NCBI RefSeq assembly: GCF_000427665.1
Contig: NZ_KE386572.1
Coordinates: 2,132,196 to 2,196,195 of the forward strand
From: Geminicoccus roseus DSM 18922
Lineage (GTDB): Bacteria; Pseudomonadota; Alphaproteobacteria; Geminicoccales; Geminicoccaceae
DNA length: 64,000 nt
Direction of reading: 5' to 3'
Position 1 is the stretch's first letter; the number at the start of each line of letters is the position of its first letter. Below the pieces are notes generated by a model that was not told the DNA's origin, searched no databases, and saw only the letters and a list, made by a program, of their open reading frames with translations. A program made the position numbers and the translations under genes. Positions 22,374 to 30,484 of the stretch are shown one piece after another.

Positions 22374-23318
22374 ATGCCCCTCACCAAGGCGGCCCTGCAT
22401 TCTGATTGGGCAGTTCTTCGGCATGCCTTCCTGGCCCTGGCGCTGACTGTGCTTCTGGTGTCCCCCGGTGCAGCCCTGGCCCAGGAAAGCCTGCCCCAGC
22501 CTGGGGCGGCGGAGGAAACGACGCCGCTGGTCGTGCCGGGCCTGGGGGACGGCATGGGCATCCTCCATCTGGAGGAGGGAGTGCCCGCCGCCGATCCCGG
22601 GGTCCTGCCGCACGACCTGTCGCCCTGGGGCATGTTCATGGCGGCCGACCTGGTGGTGAAGGCGGTCATGGTCGGGCTGGCCTTCGCCTCGGTGGTCACC
22701 TGGACGATCTGCCTGGCGAAGTTCCTGGAGCTGGCGGTGGTCCGCCGCCGCGCTCGCGAGGGGGCGGCCCGTCTGGCCCGGGCGGGCAGCCTGGCGCTGG
22801 CCAGGCGGGACCTGGGCAAGCGGGACCTCGTGGCCGGCAGCCTGGTCGGCGCCGCCGAGACCGAGCTGGACCTCTCGGGCGAGGATCTCGCGTTCGCGGA
22901 AGGCGGCAAGGCCGGCATCAAGGAGCGGGTCGCGTCCAGGCTCGACCGGATCGAGGCCGCCGCCGGCCGGCGGATGATCCGCGGCACCGGCGTGCTGGCC
23001 ACGATCGGCTCCACCGCGCCGTTCGTCGGCCTGTTCGGCACGGTCTGGGGTATCATGAACAGCTTCATCGGAATCTCCGAGGCGCAGACCACCAACCTGG
23101 CGGTGGTGGCGCCGGGCATCGCCGAGGCGCTGCTGGCCACCGCGATCGGCCTGGTTGCCGCCATCCCGGCGGTGGTGGTGTACAACCATTTCGCCCGGCA
23201 GATCGCCGGTTGCCGGGCCCTGGTGGCGGACATGGCGGCCGAGGTGATGCGCCTGGTCTCCCGCGACCTGGACCGGCTGGGCGCCGTCCGGTCCGGCTTT
23301 GCCCGCGCGGCGGAGTGA
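22374..23318 (+). CDS. exbB: TonB-system energiser ExbB (MotA/TolQ/ExbB family)
   Basis: Proton-channel subunit of the inner-membrane motor that energises TonB. The 314-residue protein has a signal-like N terminus ([20 protein letters not shown], cut near ALAQE) and a 50-residue periplasmic stretch, then a membrane segment near 95-120. Two further membrane segments lie near 205-230 and 245-270, containing [20 protein letters not shown] and [19 protein letters not shown], the family's hallmark. The long N-terminal extension is typical of the ExbB type found in Pseudomonas and alphas. exbD follows 6 bp later. Confidence 0.93.
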   Translation: MPLTKAALHSDWAVLRHAFLALALTVLLVSPGAALAQESLPQPGAAEETTPLVVPGLGDGMGILHLEEGVPAADPGVLPHDLSPWGMFMAADLVVKAVMVGLAFASVVTWTICLAKFLELAVVRRRAREGAARLARAGSLALARRDLGKRDLVAGSLVGAAETELDLSGEDLAFAEGGKAGIKERVASRLDRIEAAAGRRMIRGTGVLATIGSTAPFVGLFGTVWGIMNSFIGISEAQTTNLAVVAPGIAEALLATAIGLVAAIPAVVVYNHFARQIAGCRALVADMAAEVMRLVSRDLDRLGAVRSGFARAAE

Positions 23319-23324
23319 GCGGCG

Positions 23325-23750
23325 ATGGCAGCCAAGCTGGACGACGGCGGCGACGACCTGGGCGAAACCCACGACATCAACGTGACGCCGTTCATCGACG
23401 TCGTGCTGGTGCTCCTGATCATCTTCATGGTGGCAGCACCTTTGGCCACCGCCGACATCCCGGTGGACCTGCCGCCGGCCAACGCCAAAACCTCGCCGCG
23501 CCCGCAAGCACCGGTGTTCGTGTCGCTGCAGCAGGACCTGAGCCTGGCCATCGACAGCCAGACGGTCGGGCGTGACCGGCTGGGTGCGGGGCTGGACAGC
23601 GCCACCGGCGGCGACCGCGAGCAGCGCATCTTCCTGCGCGCCGACCAGGGGGTGCCCTATGGCGAGGTGATGGCGGTGATGAACCTGATGCGCGGGGCAG
23701 GCTACCTGAAGGTCGGGCTGGTCGGCCTCGAGGCGGTGCCCCCGTCGTGA
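23325..23750 (+). CDS. exbD: Biopolymer transport protein ExbD
   Basis: The 141-residue protein has the ExbD/TolR layout: a short cytoplasmic N terminus with HDINVTPFIDVVLVLLIIFM, whose membrane Asp in FIDVV (near residue 25) is the proton carrier, then a periplasmic domain. The C-terminal half contains IFLRADQGVPYGEVMAVMNL, the usual ending with the GEVM motif. It works as a dimer inside the ExbB pentamer. The stop overlaps the tonB start (GTGA), so the three genes are one operon. Confidence 0.94.
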   Translation: MAAKLDDGGDDLGETHDINVTPFIDVVLVLLIIFMVAAPLATADIPVDLPPANAKTSPRPQAPVFVSLQQDLSLAIDSQTVGRDRLGAGLDSATGGDREQRIFLRADQGVPYGEVMAVMNLMRGAGYLKVGLVGLEAVPPS

Positions 23751-24673
23751 CCGGCGCGCTTCTCCCGGGCGAGATCGCCGAGGGCAGGGCGCCTGGCGAG
23801 GCAGGGCGCTGGGCCGCCGCCTTCCTGCTCGTGCTGGCGCTGCATGTCGGCGGCGTGCTGGCGCTGCTCCATGCCCGCCGCCCGGTGGAGATCCCGGGCG
23901 AGCCGCCGGCCGCGGTGATGATCGACCTGGCGCCGTTGCCGACCGCTCCGTCGGTGGAGGAGATCCTGGCGGACCTGCCCCAGCCGGAACCGGCGCCGGT
24001 GGATCTGCCCGACCCGGTCACCGAGCTGGAGATCGACGTGGCGGAGCCGGCCCCGGTGCAACTGCCGGAGCCGGTGACCGAGCTGCCGGACGTGCCGCCG
24101 GTGGAGCTGCCGATGGAGGTGTCCGAACTGGTCCTGGACCTGCCCGAGCCGGCCGAGGTGGAATTGCCCGAGCCGCCGGCGCTGGCGCCGCCGCCCACCG
24201 CCAAGCCCCGGCCGCCCAAGCCGCAGACGCGCCGGCCGCCGCCGGTGGAGCGGCCGCCCGAGCCGGTGGAGCAGGTCGCCAAGGAGCCGCCGCAGGCGGC
24301 CCCGCCCCAGCCGACCAAGGCGGCCACCGCCGCGGCCCCCAAGGCGACCAGCAACAACCGGCAGGCGGTGCAGCTGGCCCAGGCCCCGCCCAGCTGGCAG
24401 GGTGCGGTGCTCGGCCGCTTCCAGCGCGCCCTGCGCTATCCGCGCGCCGCCCAGCGCCAGCGCCAGCAGGGGGTCGCCTCGATCCAGTTCCGGATCGACC
24501 GGCAGGGCCACGTGCTGGCGGTGCGGCTGGTCGACAGTTCCGGCGCCGAGGTGCTGGACGAGGAGGCGCTGGCGGTGGTCCGCCGGGTCAGCCCGCTGCC
24601 GACGCCGCCCGCGGAGATGATGACCGCCGACGTGCTGGACCTGGCCGCCCCGATCACCTTCGCCCTGCGCTGA
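23747..24673 (+). CDS. tonB: TonB energy transducer
   Basis: The 308-residue protein has one N-terminal membrane helix (about 21-41, WAAAFLLVLALHVGGVLAL, including the His that contacts ExbB/D). A very Pro/Glu- and then Pro/Lys-rich spacer (about 75-200) spans the periplasm. The C-terminal domain (about 215-308) has WQGAVLGRFQRALRYPRAA and a final beta sheet. YP in the RYP motif is a TonB hallmark. Start is GTG overlapping exbD. No TonB-dependent receptor is in the window. A GGCCGG/CCGGCC stem (24677-24703) separates it from the convergent next gene. Confidence 0.92.
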   Translation: MTGALLPGEIAEGRAPGEAGRWAAAFLLVLALHVGGVLALLHARRPVEIPGEPPAAVMIDLAPLPTAPSVEEILADLPQPEPAPVDLPDPVTELEIDVAEPAPVQLPEPVTELPDVPPVELPMEVSELVLDLPEPAEVELPEPPALAPPPTAKPRPPKPQTRRPPPVERPPEPVEQVAKEPPQAAPPQPTKAATAAAPKATSNNRQAVQLAQAPPSWQGAVLGRFQRALRYPRAAQRQRQQGVASIQFRIDRQGHVLAVRLVDSSGAEVLDEEALAVVRRVSPLPTPPAEMMTADVLDLAAPITFALR

Positions 24674-24705
24674 AGGCCGGCCGGAACAGGCGGGACCGGC
24701 CCCGG

Positions 24706-25161
24706 TCAGCCGTCCTGCTGGGGCAGGCCGTAGCCCAGCGTGGTCAGCCGTTCCCGGGCGCCCGGCAGCATCCCCTCCAGCAGGGCCAGTTCGTCGCGCG
24801 ACATCCGGATCTCGTTGCCGGGCTCGGGATGGCGCACCAGCGTGATCGCGCCGCCGCTGTTCAGGGCCGCCAGGTCGGCTCCGTCCACGAACGGCCCGGC
24901 GCTGGCAAGCTGTCCGCCCTCGGCGGCCGCTGCCGGGTCGCTTTCCAGCGCCTGCCGGCACAGGCCGGCGAAGCCGTTGATCTCGGCCTCCTCGGCGGCC
25001 AGTTCCAGGACCTGGCCCTGCGCCGGGGTGCCGGCTTCGTCCTTGTGCCACCAGCCGATCTCGACCGTTCCCCGGTCGGGCAGGTGGCGCACGATCAGGA
25101 GCCGGGTGTCGTCCAACCTGACCGTCGCCAGAACCACCGCGTCCTCGTTCGTCCTGGCCAT
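24706..25161 (-). CDS. Hypothetical protein, 151 residues
   Basis: Not recognised. The start MARTNEDAVVLATVRL was chosen because AAGGG lies 9 bp upstream. An ATG nine bases earlier (25170) would leave no spacing from that ribosome site. The protein is soluble, acidic and without membrane segments; it has a short beta-rich start (LLIVRHLPDRGTVEIGWW) and helical acidic stretches. It is convergent with tonB and follows the TIGR02587/02588 pair on the same strand. Codon use looks like its neighbours, so it is probably real. Confidence 0.55.
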   Translation of the reverse strand: MARTNEDAVVLATVRLDDTRLLIVRHLPDRGTVEIGWWHKDEAGTPAQGQVLELAAEEAEINGFAGLCRQALESDPAAAAEGGQLASAGPFVDGADLAALNSGGAITLVRHPEPGNEIRMSRDELALLEGMLPGARERLTTLGYGLPQQDG

Positions 25162-25288
25162 CGCGTTCATCCCTTGCCGCTGCGCAACCGGCATCCGCAC
25201 CGCCCATGGGTGCGGGCATGCCCGTTCCTCATCAACCGGGTTGCTCCCCCAAGGGTTGCCATCGCCTTTGGCGGTAGTGCCTTCCGGC

Positions 25289-25690
25289 CTAGGGATCGCG
25301 GTAGCCCAGCACCTGCAGCTCGAGCCGGTCCGGGTCCGGCCGGTGGCGGAACAGCAGCGTGCCATGCCGGAGCGAATGGCCGGGAACATAGTCGAAGCTC
25401 AGCTCGCCCCGCTCCTCCTCGCCGCCCGGACCCTCGGAGCGCACGGCCACCCGCGCCTCGGCGGCGGTGCGGCCGCCCTGGTTGGCGACCGCCAGGGCGA
25501 GCTGGAACCCGGCCGGCCCCCGGGTGATCGATTCGACCCGGACCGTCAGCTCGGCCGGGGCATGCGCTCCGCTCAGCCCGTCCCACACCAGGTAGCCGAC
25601 CACGCCCGCCGCGCAGGCGCCGCCCAGGGTCGCGGCGATCCATTCCAGCAGGGGCGTGTGGGGCTCGTCCCGGTCGTGCCGTTCGCTCAT
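25289..25690 (-). CDS. TIGR02588 family protein, single membrane anchor
   Basis: The 133-residue protein begins MSERHDRDEPHTPLLEWIAA, has one membrane helix (about 16-38) and a beta-rich extracytoplasmic domain (GPAGFQLALAVANQGGRTAA) ending near LQVLGYRDP. The order and look match the TIGR02588 family, which is always found next to TIGR02587. No biochemical role is known to me. The gene overlaps nothing and lies 7 bp after its partner, so the two are co-transcribed. Confidence 0.72.
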   Translation of the reverse strand: MSERHDRDEPHTPLLEWIAATLGGACAAGVVGYLVWDGLSGAHAPAELTVRVESITRGPAGFQLALAVANQGGRTAAEARVAVRSEGPGGEEERGELSFDYVPGHSLRHGTLLFRHRPDPDRLELQVLGYRDP

Positions 25691-25697
25691 GGCCGCC

Positions 25698-26519
25698 TCA
25701 CACGATCAGGCGGGCGGTGGCGGCGCCGATCGAGGATGGGAAGCCCAGCACCACGGTCATGGTGAGAAGCTGGGTCAGCCCGGCATCGTCGCCGCGCCCG
25801 AACGTCCAGAGAATATAGGCGCTGACCGTCAGGGCCAGGCCGTAGCCGGCCAGGCTGAAGCGGAAGAACACCTCCAGGAAGCTCAGGTTCGCCGGCCAGG
25901 CCTCCTGCCCGGAAAAGCCCAGATTGTAGACCAGCAGGTGCAGGAGGGTGACGGAGACCAGCGCCAGCAGCACGGCCTGCCACGCGCTGACCTGCTGCGC
26001 GATCACCTGGATCTCGTCGGTCGGCGCCACGTTGAAGGCCACGAACACCGCGCCCGCGATCATCAGGAGCAGTTCGCCGCCATAGCTGGCTCCCTTGGGC
26101 GGGGCATCCTCCTCGTCCGGCGCGCCGGTGAACTGGGCGCGTGCCAGGATCGCCCCGATCCCGGCCGGCACCGACTGGACCGCGATCTTGCCGACCCATT
26201 CGCCGGGCGCCATGGTCCGGTCCAGCAGGCCGAACAGGGTCAGGAAGGCCAGGGCGATCAGGGTGCCGATCGCGTAGGCGGACAGGGCGTCGCAGACATC
26301 GTCGCGCCAGCGGATGTTCTGCTGGAAGCCGACCCGGCGCGACAGGCCGACCAGCAGCACCACCCCCAGGGCTACGAACAGGGCCAGGCGGAAGCGGTCC
26401 ATGTGGAAGCCCAGCCGCCACATCTCCATGGTCATCAGGAGCGGGAAGGCGAACAGGATGGCCCCGCCGGCAGCGCGGGCGATCTCGCGGGCGTAGTCCC
26501 GGTTGGAGGTGTCGGCCAT
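25698..26519 (-). CDS. TIGR02587 family integral membrane protein (DUF2391)
   Basis: The 273-residue protein has about seven membrane segments with a cytoplasmic N terminus (NRDYAREIARAAGGAILFAFPLLMT). The conserved opening YAREIARAAGGAILFA and the later LLHLLVYNLGFSG fit the TIGR02587/DUF2391 family. The function is unknown. Its gene partner of the TIGR02588 family is directly downstream, suggesting a two-subunit membrane complex. It is separated from the OmpA-like gene upstream by a strong terminator. Confidence 0.75.
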   Translation of the reverse strand: MADTSNRDYAREIARAAGGAILFAFPLLMTMEMWRLGFHMDRFRLALFVALGVVLLVGLSRRVGFQQNIRWRDDVCDALSAYAIGTLIALAFLTLFGLLDRTMAPGEWVGKIAVQSVPAGIGAILARAQFTGAPDEEDAPPKGASYGGELLLMIAGAVFVAFNVAPTDEIQVIAQQVSAWQAVLLALVSVTLLHLLVYNLGFSGQEAWPANLSFLEVFFRFSLAGYGLALTVSAYILWTFGRGDDAGLTQLLTMTVVLGFPSSIGAATARLIV

Positions 26520-26554
26520 GGCGGGCCCGGTCCATCACCGCTGGCTTGGAGCTG

Positions 26555-26594
26555 GAAAAAGAAAGACCCGCGCGGGACGGGCCGCGCGGGTCTT
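26555..26594 (-). terminator. Intrinsic terminator after the OmpA-like lipoprotein gene
   Basis: On the minus strand: 13-bp stem AAGACCCGCGCGG / CCGCGCGGGTCTT with a 6-nt loop, followed by TCTTTTTC-type sequence. It begins about 50 bp after the stop of the lipoprotein gene and isolates it from the TIGR02587 gene. Confidence 0.93.
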
Positions 26595-26644
26595 CCTGGA
26601 TCGCTACCGAACCGGACGAAGCTCGTCCGGTCCGCGCACGGAGG

Positions 26645-27481
26645 TCAGCGCTGGCGCACTTCCACGCGGCGATTGAGCGGCTCGGCCACGCCGTCGCCGG
26701 TCGGGACGGCGAGCTTGGTCTCGCCGAAGCCCTGGATGGTCAGGCGCGAGCTGTCGACGCCCTGGCTCTCCAGGTACTCGGAGACCGATTCGGCGCGACG
26801 CACCGACAGGCCCATGTTGTACTCGGCCGGGCCGACCGTGTCGGTGTGACCCCAGACCAGCAGGCGCTTGTTGGTGTCGGCGACGAGTTCCGCGGCGATG
26901 GCGTCGAGTTCAGGCTTGAACTCTTCCTTCACGACCGCCTTGTCGAAGTCGAACAGCACGTCGGACGAGAGCGAGATGATCTCGACCTCTTCCACCGGCG
27001 TCAGGGCGGCGATCGCGTCCTCGAAGCCGGTCCGGCAGGTCGTGATGTCGTTGACCTGGAAGTTCTCTTCCTGCTGCTCCATCCAGCAGTCGAAGCTGGC
27101 CTGGGCCTTCGCGGCGGTCGCCGGGTCGGCCTGGGCCTGCTCGGTCGACAGCGTGCTCACCAGCAGCGAACGCGCTTCGGTGAGCGTGCCCACCATGTCC
27201 TGCGGCAGCTTGCGGGCGCTGATCGGCGTCGGCTCCGGCGCGGTGCCGCCGGCAGCCTGCTTGGCCCGCTCGGTGTAGAAGAGCGAATCCTTCCAGTCGT
27301 ACTGGTCGTATTCAGACTGCGAAAGGGATGTGTACTCCTTGAAGAGCGCCTGGGTGAACGCGTCACCGCTGGCGTTGGTCCTCTTCAGGTCGTTCAGCCC
27401 AGACGTCGAGGTGAAGGCCGAGCACCCAGTAAGGAGCGCGAGCATTCCAACCCCGGCGATCTGGCGGATTTTGGATTTCAT
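26645..27481 (-). CDS. OmpA-family lipoprotein
   Basis: The 278-residue precursor has a lipoprotein signal with lipobox LLTGC, cysteine at residue 20. A helical middle region follows (about 25-165, possibly coiled coil), then an OmpA-C peptidoglycan-binding domain (about 168-276). Visible OmpA-C residues are GHTDTVG, YNMGLSVRRAESV and the final LNRRVEV. It probably tethers the outer membrane to peptidoglycan. It resembles Pal but has an extra middle domain with a Cys pair (near 131 and 148) that might be disulfide-bonded. GCGGAGG lies just before the ATG. It sits 196 bp after thyX on the same strand, with its own terminator. Confidence 0.9.
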   Translation of the reverse strand: MKSKIRQIAGVGMLALLTGCSAFTSTSGLNDLKRTNASGDAFTQALFKEYTSLSQSEYDQYDWKDSLFYTERAKQAAGGTAPEPTPISARKLPQDMVGTLTEARSLLVSTLSTEQAQADPATAAKAQASFDCWMEQQEENFQVNDITTCRTGFEDAIAALTPVEEVEIISLSSDVLFDFDKAVVKEEFKPELDAIAAELVADTNKRLLVWGHTDTVGPAEYNMGLSVRRAESVSEYLESQGVDSSRLTIQGFGETKLAVPTGDGVAEPLNRRVEVRQR

Positions 27482-27677
27482 GATACCTCCGCGCGTTCGT
27501 CCGTGACAAATTTCCTAACGCCTCGGACGCCGCAGGCGCCGTGAGCGGGGTTCAGCATAAGGGCTCCGCCGCAAATATGTCGCTAACACCCGGGCCCTCC
27601 CCGCATTTCTGGCCCGGTTGCGACAACGAAGCAACGTCCTGTCGGACCAAGAGCACAATTTTGCCGTCCCGTGCGTG

Positions 27678-28613
27678 TCAAACATCTAGTTTGTGCATCA
27701 GTTCCCGCCACTCGCGTGGGGAAAGTCCACTCTGTTCAACTGTCACTTTCTCGCCACCAAGCATCCGCCGCACCACCGCAAGTGCCGGGCCGGACAGTTC
27801 CAGCGCATCGAGCCGGTAGTCGGTGAAGGCCTCGTAGGTTGCCGGCACCCAGCGGCGCAGCACGTCGGCCAGCACCTCGGCATAGGCGCGGATCTCCGCC
27901 TGCGCGTGCGGGTCGAGGCGCAGCGCCACGAAATGCAGCAGGTTGTGCAGGTCGGTCTTCCAGTACCACTGCGTGTAGGTGGAGAGCGGCAGCACCACCC
28001 GGGCCAGCTCGCGGGCGACGCTGGGACTTCCCTCCGTCACCGGCTTGCCCTCGCCGTCGTCGTTGAGCAACTCGTGGTAGCGGCGGAACGCCTCCTCGCC
28101 GCCTGTACGGATGCTCTCGCGCACCGCCTCGGCGTCCTCCGGTGCCAGCGAGGCGCCGCGTCCCTGCCGGTTGTCGACCGACTGCACCGCCACCCCGGCG
28201 GCTTCCGGCACGTAGATCTCGTCGTCCAGCACCGAGTAGCGGGCCGAATACTCGTTCACCGCCGCGGTGCGGTGGCGGATCCACTGCCGGGCGATGAAGA
28301 TCGGCAGCTTCACGTGCAGCTTGATCTCGCACATCTCGAACGGCGAAGTGTGCCGGTGGCGCATCAGGTAGCGGATCAGGCCGCGGTCGTCGGACACCTT
28401 GCGGGTGCCCTTGCCGTAGGAGACCCGGGCCGCCTGGACCACCGCCGCGTCGTCGCCCATGTAGTCGACCACCCGGATGAAGCCGTGGTCGAGCACCGGC
28501 AGCGCCTGGAACAGGATCTCCTCGAGCGCCGGCACCACCGGGCGGCGGCTCGGCGCGGGTTCGGCCGCGCGCAGCTCGTCGATCTCGGCCGACTGGCTCT
28601 CGTTCAACCGCAT
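27678..28613 (-). CDS. thyX: FAD-dependent thymidylate synthase
   Basis: Makes dTMP from dUMP using methylene-tetrahydrofolate and FAD/NADPH. The 311-residue protein has the ThyX signature RHR-x7-S as RHRTAAVNEYS, followed by ARY. It also has LEEILFQALPVLDHGFIRVVDYMGDD near the N terminus. The start at 28613 has AAGAGG 6 bp upstream; an in-frame ATG at 28628 lacks such a site and cannot be excluded. ThyX replaces ThyA here, whose genes often sit at this place in related genomes. The ssrA gene is transcribed divergently upstream. Confidence 0.92.
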   Translation of the reverse strand: MRLNESQSAEIDELRAAEPAPSRRPVVPALEEILFQALPVLDHGFIRVVDYMGDDAAVVQAARVSYGKGTRKVSDDRGLIRYLMRHRHTSPFEMCEIKLHVKLPIFIARQWIRHRTAAVNEYSARYSVLDDEIYVPEAAGVAVQSVDNRQGRGASLAPEDAEAVRESIRTGGEEAFRRYHELLNDDGEGKPVTEGSPSVARELARVVLPLSTYTQWYWKTDLHNLLHFVALRLDPHAQAEIRAYAEVLADVLRRWVPATYEAFTDYRLDALELSGPALAVVRRMLGGEKVTVEQSGLSPREWRELMHKLDV

Positions 28614-28746
28614 GATCGGCCTCTTCATGGTGGGGCGCTTCAGACCGTGCGCGGGCGAGGGGCTCGCCCGGGCCGGCTTCTGGTACACGAAGGAACTGTC
28701 ACTCGGCACCCTTCCATCGTGACGGTTTCGCACCTATATTCGGGCT

Positions 28747-29008
28747 GTCGGCGCAAGCCGACTATGGCGATAAACATCACACGGCATAAGCGTTGCGGAC
28801 CCGGGGGCAGAGCCCGGCGCCTCCACCACTTCGCCGGGGCCAGTTCCTGATCAGGACTGTCCCTGGCATCCATGGGGGCGAATCAGGATCGACGTGCGTA
28901 GTAAAGGTGTGACTTTTGCCCGGCATGGTACCGCCGTTACCGGACTAAAACACAAGTGCCAACGACAATAGCCGTCTGGCCCTCGCTGCCTAATCATTAG
29001 GTAAGCGC
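28747..29008 (+). ncRNA. ssrA: Transfer-messenger RNA, circularly permuted two-piece gene
   Basis: tmRNA rescues stalled ribosomes and tags their products. In this permuted gene the acceptor piece comes first (about 28747-28828): T stem CCGGG/CCCGG with loop GGCAGAG, then CGCCTCC-A-CCA. The coding piece starts at 28874 with GGGGGCG, which pairs with CGCCTCC and gives a G3-U70 wobble, the alanine identity element. The coding piece continues to a resume codon GCC at 28958, encoding ANDNSRLALAA with TAA at 28991-28993 inside a CCTAAtcATTAGG hairpin. The outer boundaries are estimated. A TATATT box lies at 28735-28740. A GC hairpin (29014-29043) follows. Confidence 0.93.
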
Positions 29009-29013
29009 GGTTC

Positions 29014-29043
29014 GGGGGGGCGCCGGGCAACAGAAGCCCCCCC
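29014..29043 (+). terminator. GC hairpin after tmRNA
   Basis: Arms GGGGGGGC (29014-29021) and GCCCCCCC (29036-29043). It may protect or end the pre-tmRNA, but no T-run follows and sspB is close, so read-through into sspB is possible. Confidence 0.45.
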
Positions 29044-29097
29044 ACTTCGATGAGAGCTTCCGGACGTTTTCCGGCCCAGTGCGGCTTCAAGGTCGAG

Positions 29098-29610
29098 ATG
29101 AGCAAGGACACCATTTTCTACGGCCATCTGGTCGAGCAGGCGCTGCGTGGGGTTGTCCGTGACGTCTTGTCCCGGGTCGCGCGCGAGGGCATGCCGTCCC
29201 CGCATCATTTCTACATCACCTTCCGCACCGACCATCCCGGGGTCGGCCTGGCAGCCTCGCTGCGCGAGCGCTATCCCAACGAGATGACCATCGTCCTCCA
29301 GCACCAGTACTGGGACCTGGAAGTCGACGACGAGACCGTGGCGGTCACGCTGAGCTTCAACAATCAGCCGCAGCGCATCGTGATCCCGTTCGCCGCGCTG
29401 AAGGTGTTCGCCGATCCGGGCGTCGAGTTCGGCCTGCAGTTCACCATCGAGCCGACCGCCGCCGAGCCGGCCGCCGAGACCGTGCCGCTGCTGGCGGCCC
29501 GCGAGCGCGAGGCCAGGGCCGAGGTCGGGGCGCCGGGCGAGGACGCCGAGGAGCCGGTGCCCGAGGGCGGCGCTCAGATCGTTTCCCTGGACCGCTTCCG
29601 CAAGCGCTGA
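29098..29610 (+). CDS. sspB: SspB-like ClpXP adaptor (alpha type)
   Basis: SspB binds SsrA-tagged proteins and hands them to ClpXP. The 170-residue protein shows the alpha SspB core: a helix with QALRGVVRDVLSRVA, then PSPHHFYITFRT, then EMTIVLQHQYWDLEV, then VIPFAALKVFADPGVEFGL. The last 45 residues form an acidic flexible linker and end in a short basic/hydrophobic tail (QIVSLDRFRKR), the position of the ClpX-docking peptide in family members. The ATG at 29098 was chosen as it starts the conserved part; an upstream ATG at 29050 adds 16 residues. It lies directly downstream of ssrA, whose tag it would recognise. The end overlaps the convergent AraC gene by 37 bp. Confidence 0.88.
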   Translation: MSKDTIFYGHLVEQALRGVVRDVLSRVAREGMPSPHHFYITFRTDHPGVGLAASLRERYPNEMTIVLQHQYWDLEVDDETVAVTLSFNNQPQRIVIPFAALKVFADPGVEFGLQFTIEPTAAEPAAETVPLLAAREREARAEVGAPGEDAEEPVPEGGAQIVSLDRFRKR

Positions 29611-30395
29611 GCCAGGCGGCCGGGCGCCGTCCCGGTCATCCGCGCAAGCGCCTGGTGAAAGGCGCTGCGGCTGCGATAGCCCACCGCCAGCGCCGCCGCC
29701 TCGACCTTGCTCCCCGCCTGGAGCAGGGCCACCCCGCGCTCCAGCCGCATCCTCGCCCGCCAGGCGCGGAACCCGATCCCCATCTCCGCCGCGAACAGGC
29801 GCGCCAGCGTCCGCTCGCTGCTGCCGATCCGGCTGGCCCAGGTCAGGAGCGGGGCCGGGTCGGCGGGATTCGCCCGCAGCGCCGCGCACAAGCGCGCCAG
29901 CCTCGGGTCGCGCGGCTCCGGCAATAGCAGGCCCGCCTCCGGCGCACGGGTGACCTCGTCCACCAGCAGGGTCGCGAACGCCGCGGCCCGGGCACCCGCC
30001 GGCTCCTCGGCGGCAGCCTGCACGATCAACGCGCGCAGCAGCGGGCTCACCTGGATCACCCGGCAGGCCGCAGCCGCCCCGCCGGGCGGGATGCCCAGCA
30101 GGCCGGGTGCCGCATAGAGCGTGCGCATTGCGACCGCCCCGGCCACCTCGATGGCGTGCGGCATCCCGGCCGGGACCAGCACCGCGTGGCCGGGCGGCAC
30201 CAGCCAGAGCGCCGCCGGGATCCGGACCCGCATGGTGCCGTCTGCCGCGAACACCAGCTGGTCGCGCTCGTGCCGGTGGGTGGCGAACCCGGTCCCTTCG
30301 GGAATGTCCACCGCATAGGCCGAGAGCAGGCTCCGGTCCCGGTCGATCTCCCGGTCGTCGGACAGGCGGCGCAGCAGGACCCGGCTGGACATCAT
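29574..30395 (-). CDS. AraC-family transcriptional regulator with cupin sensor
   Basis: The 273-residue protein has an N-terminal cupin-like domain (THRHERDQLVFAADGTMRVR, PPGHAVLVPAGMPHAIEV) and a C-terminal AraC double helix-turn-helix (about 180-265). The latter includes SSERTLARLFAAEMGIGF and ALAVGYRSRSAFHQALARMTG. The start is uncertain: ATG at 30395 or a TTG at 30431, adding 12 residues. It is divergent from an MFS transporter gene with under 100 bp between, so it probably regulates that gene. The effector is unknown. Confidence 0.85.
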   Translation of the reverse strand: MMSSRVLLRRLSDDREIDRDRSLLSAYAVDIPEGTGFATHRHERDQLVFAADGTMRVRIPAALWLVPPGHAVLVPAGMPHAIEVAGAVAMRTLYAAPGLLGIPPGGAAAACRVIQVSPLLRALIVQAAAEEPAGARAAAFATLLVDEVTRAPEAGLLLPEPRDPRLARLCAALRANPADPAPLLTWASRIGSSERTLARLFAAEMGIGFRAWRARMRLERGVALLQAGSKVEAAALAVGYRSRSAFHQALARMTGTAPGRLAQRLRKRSRETI

Positions 30396-30484
30396 GGCAG
30401 GTAGCCGCACAAGTTCGGCAGGACGCGCCAACCTGCCATTGCGATGATCGCCCCGGCAACCCTCCCGCCAGGGAATCCGGCCCG

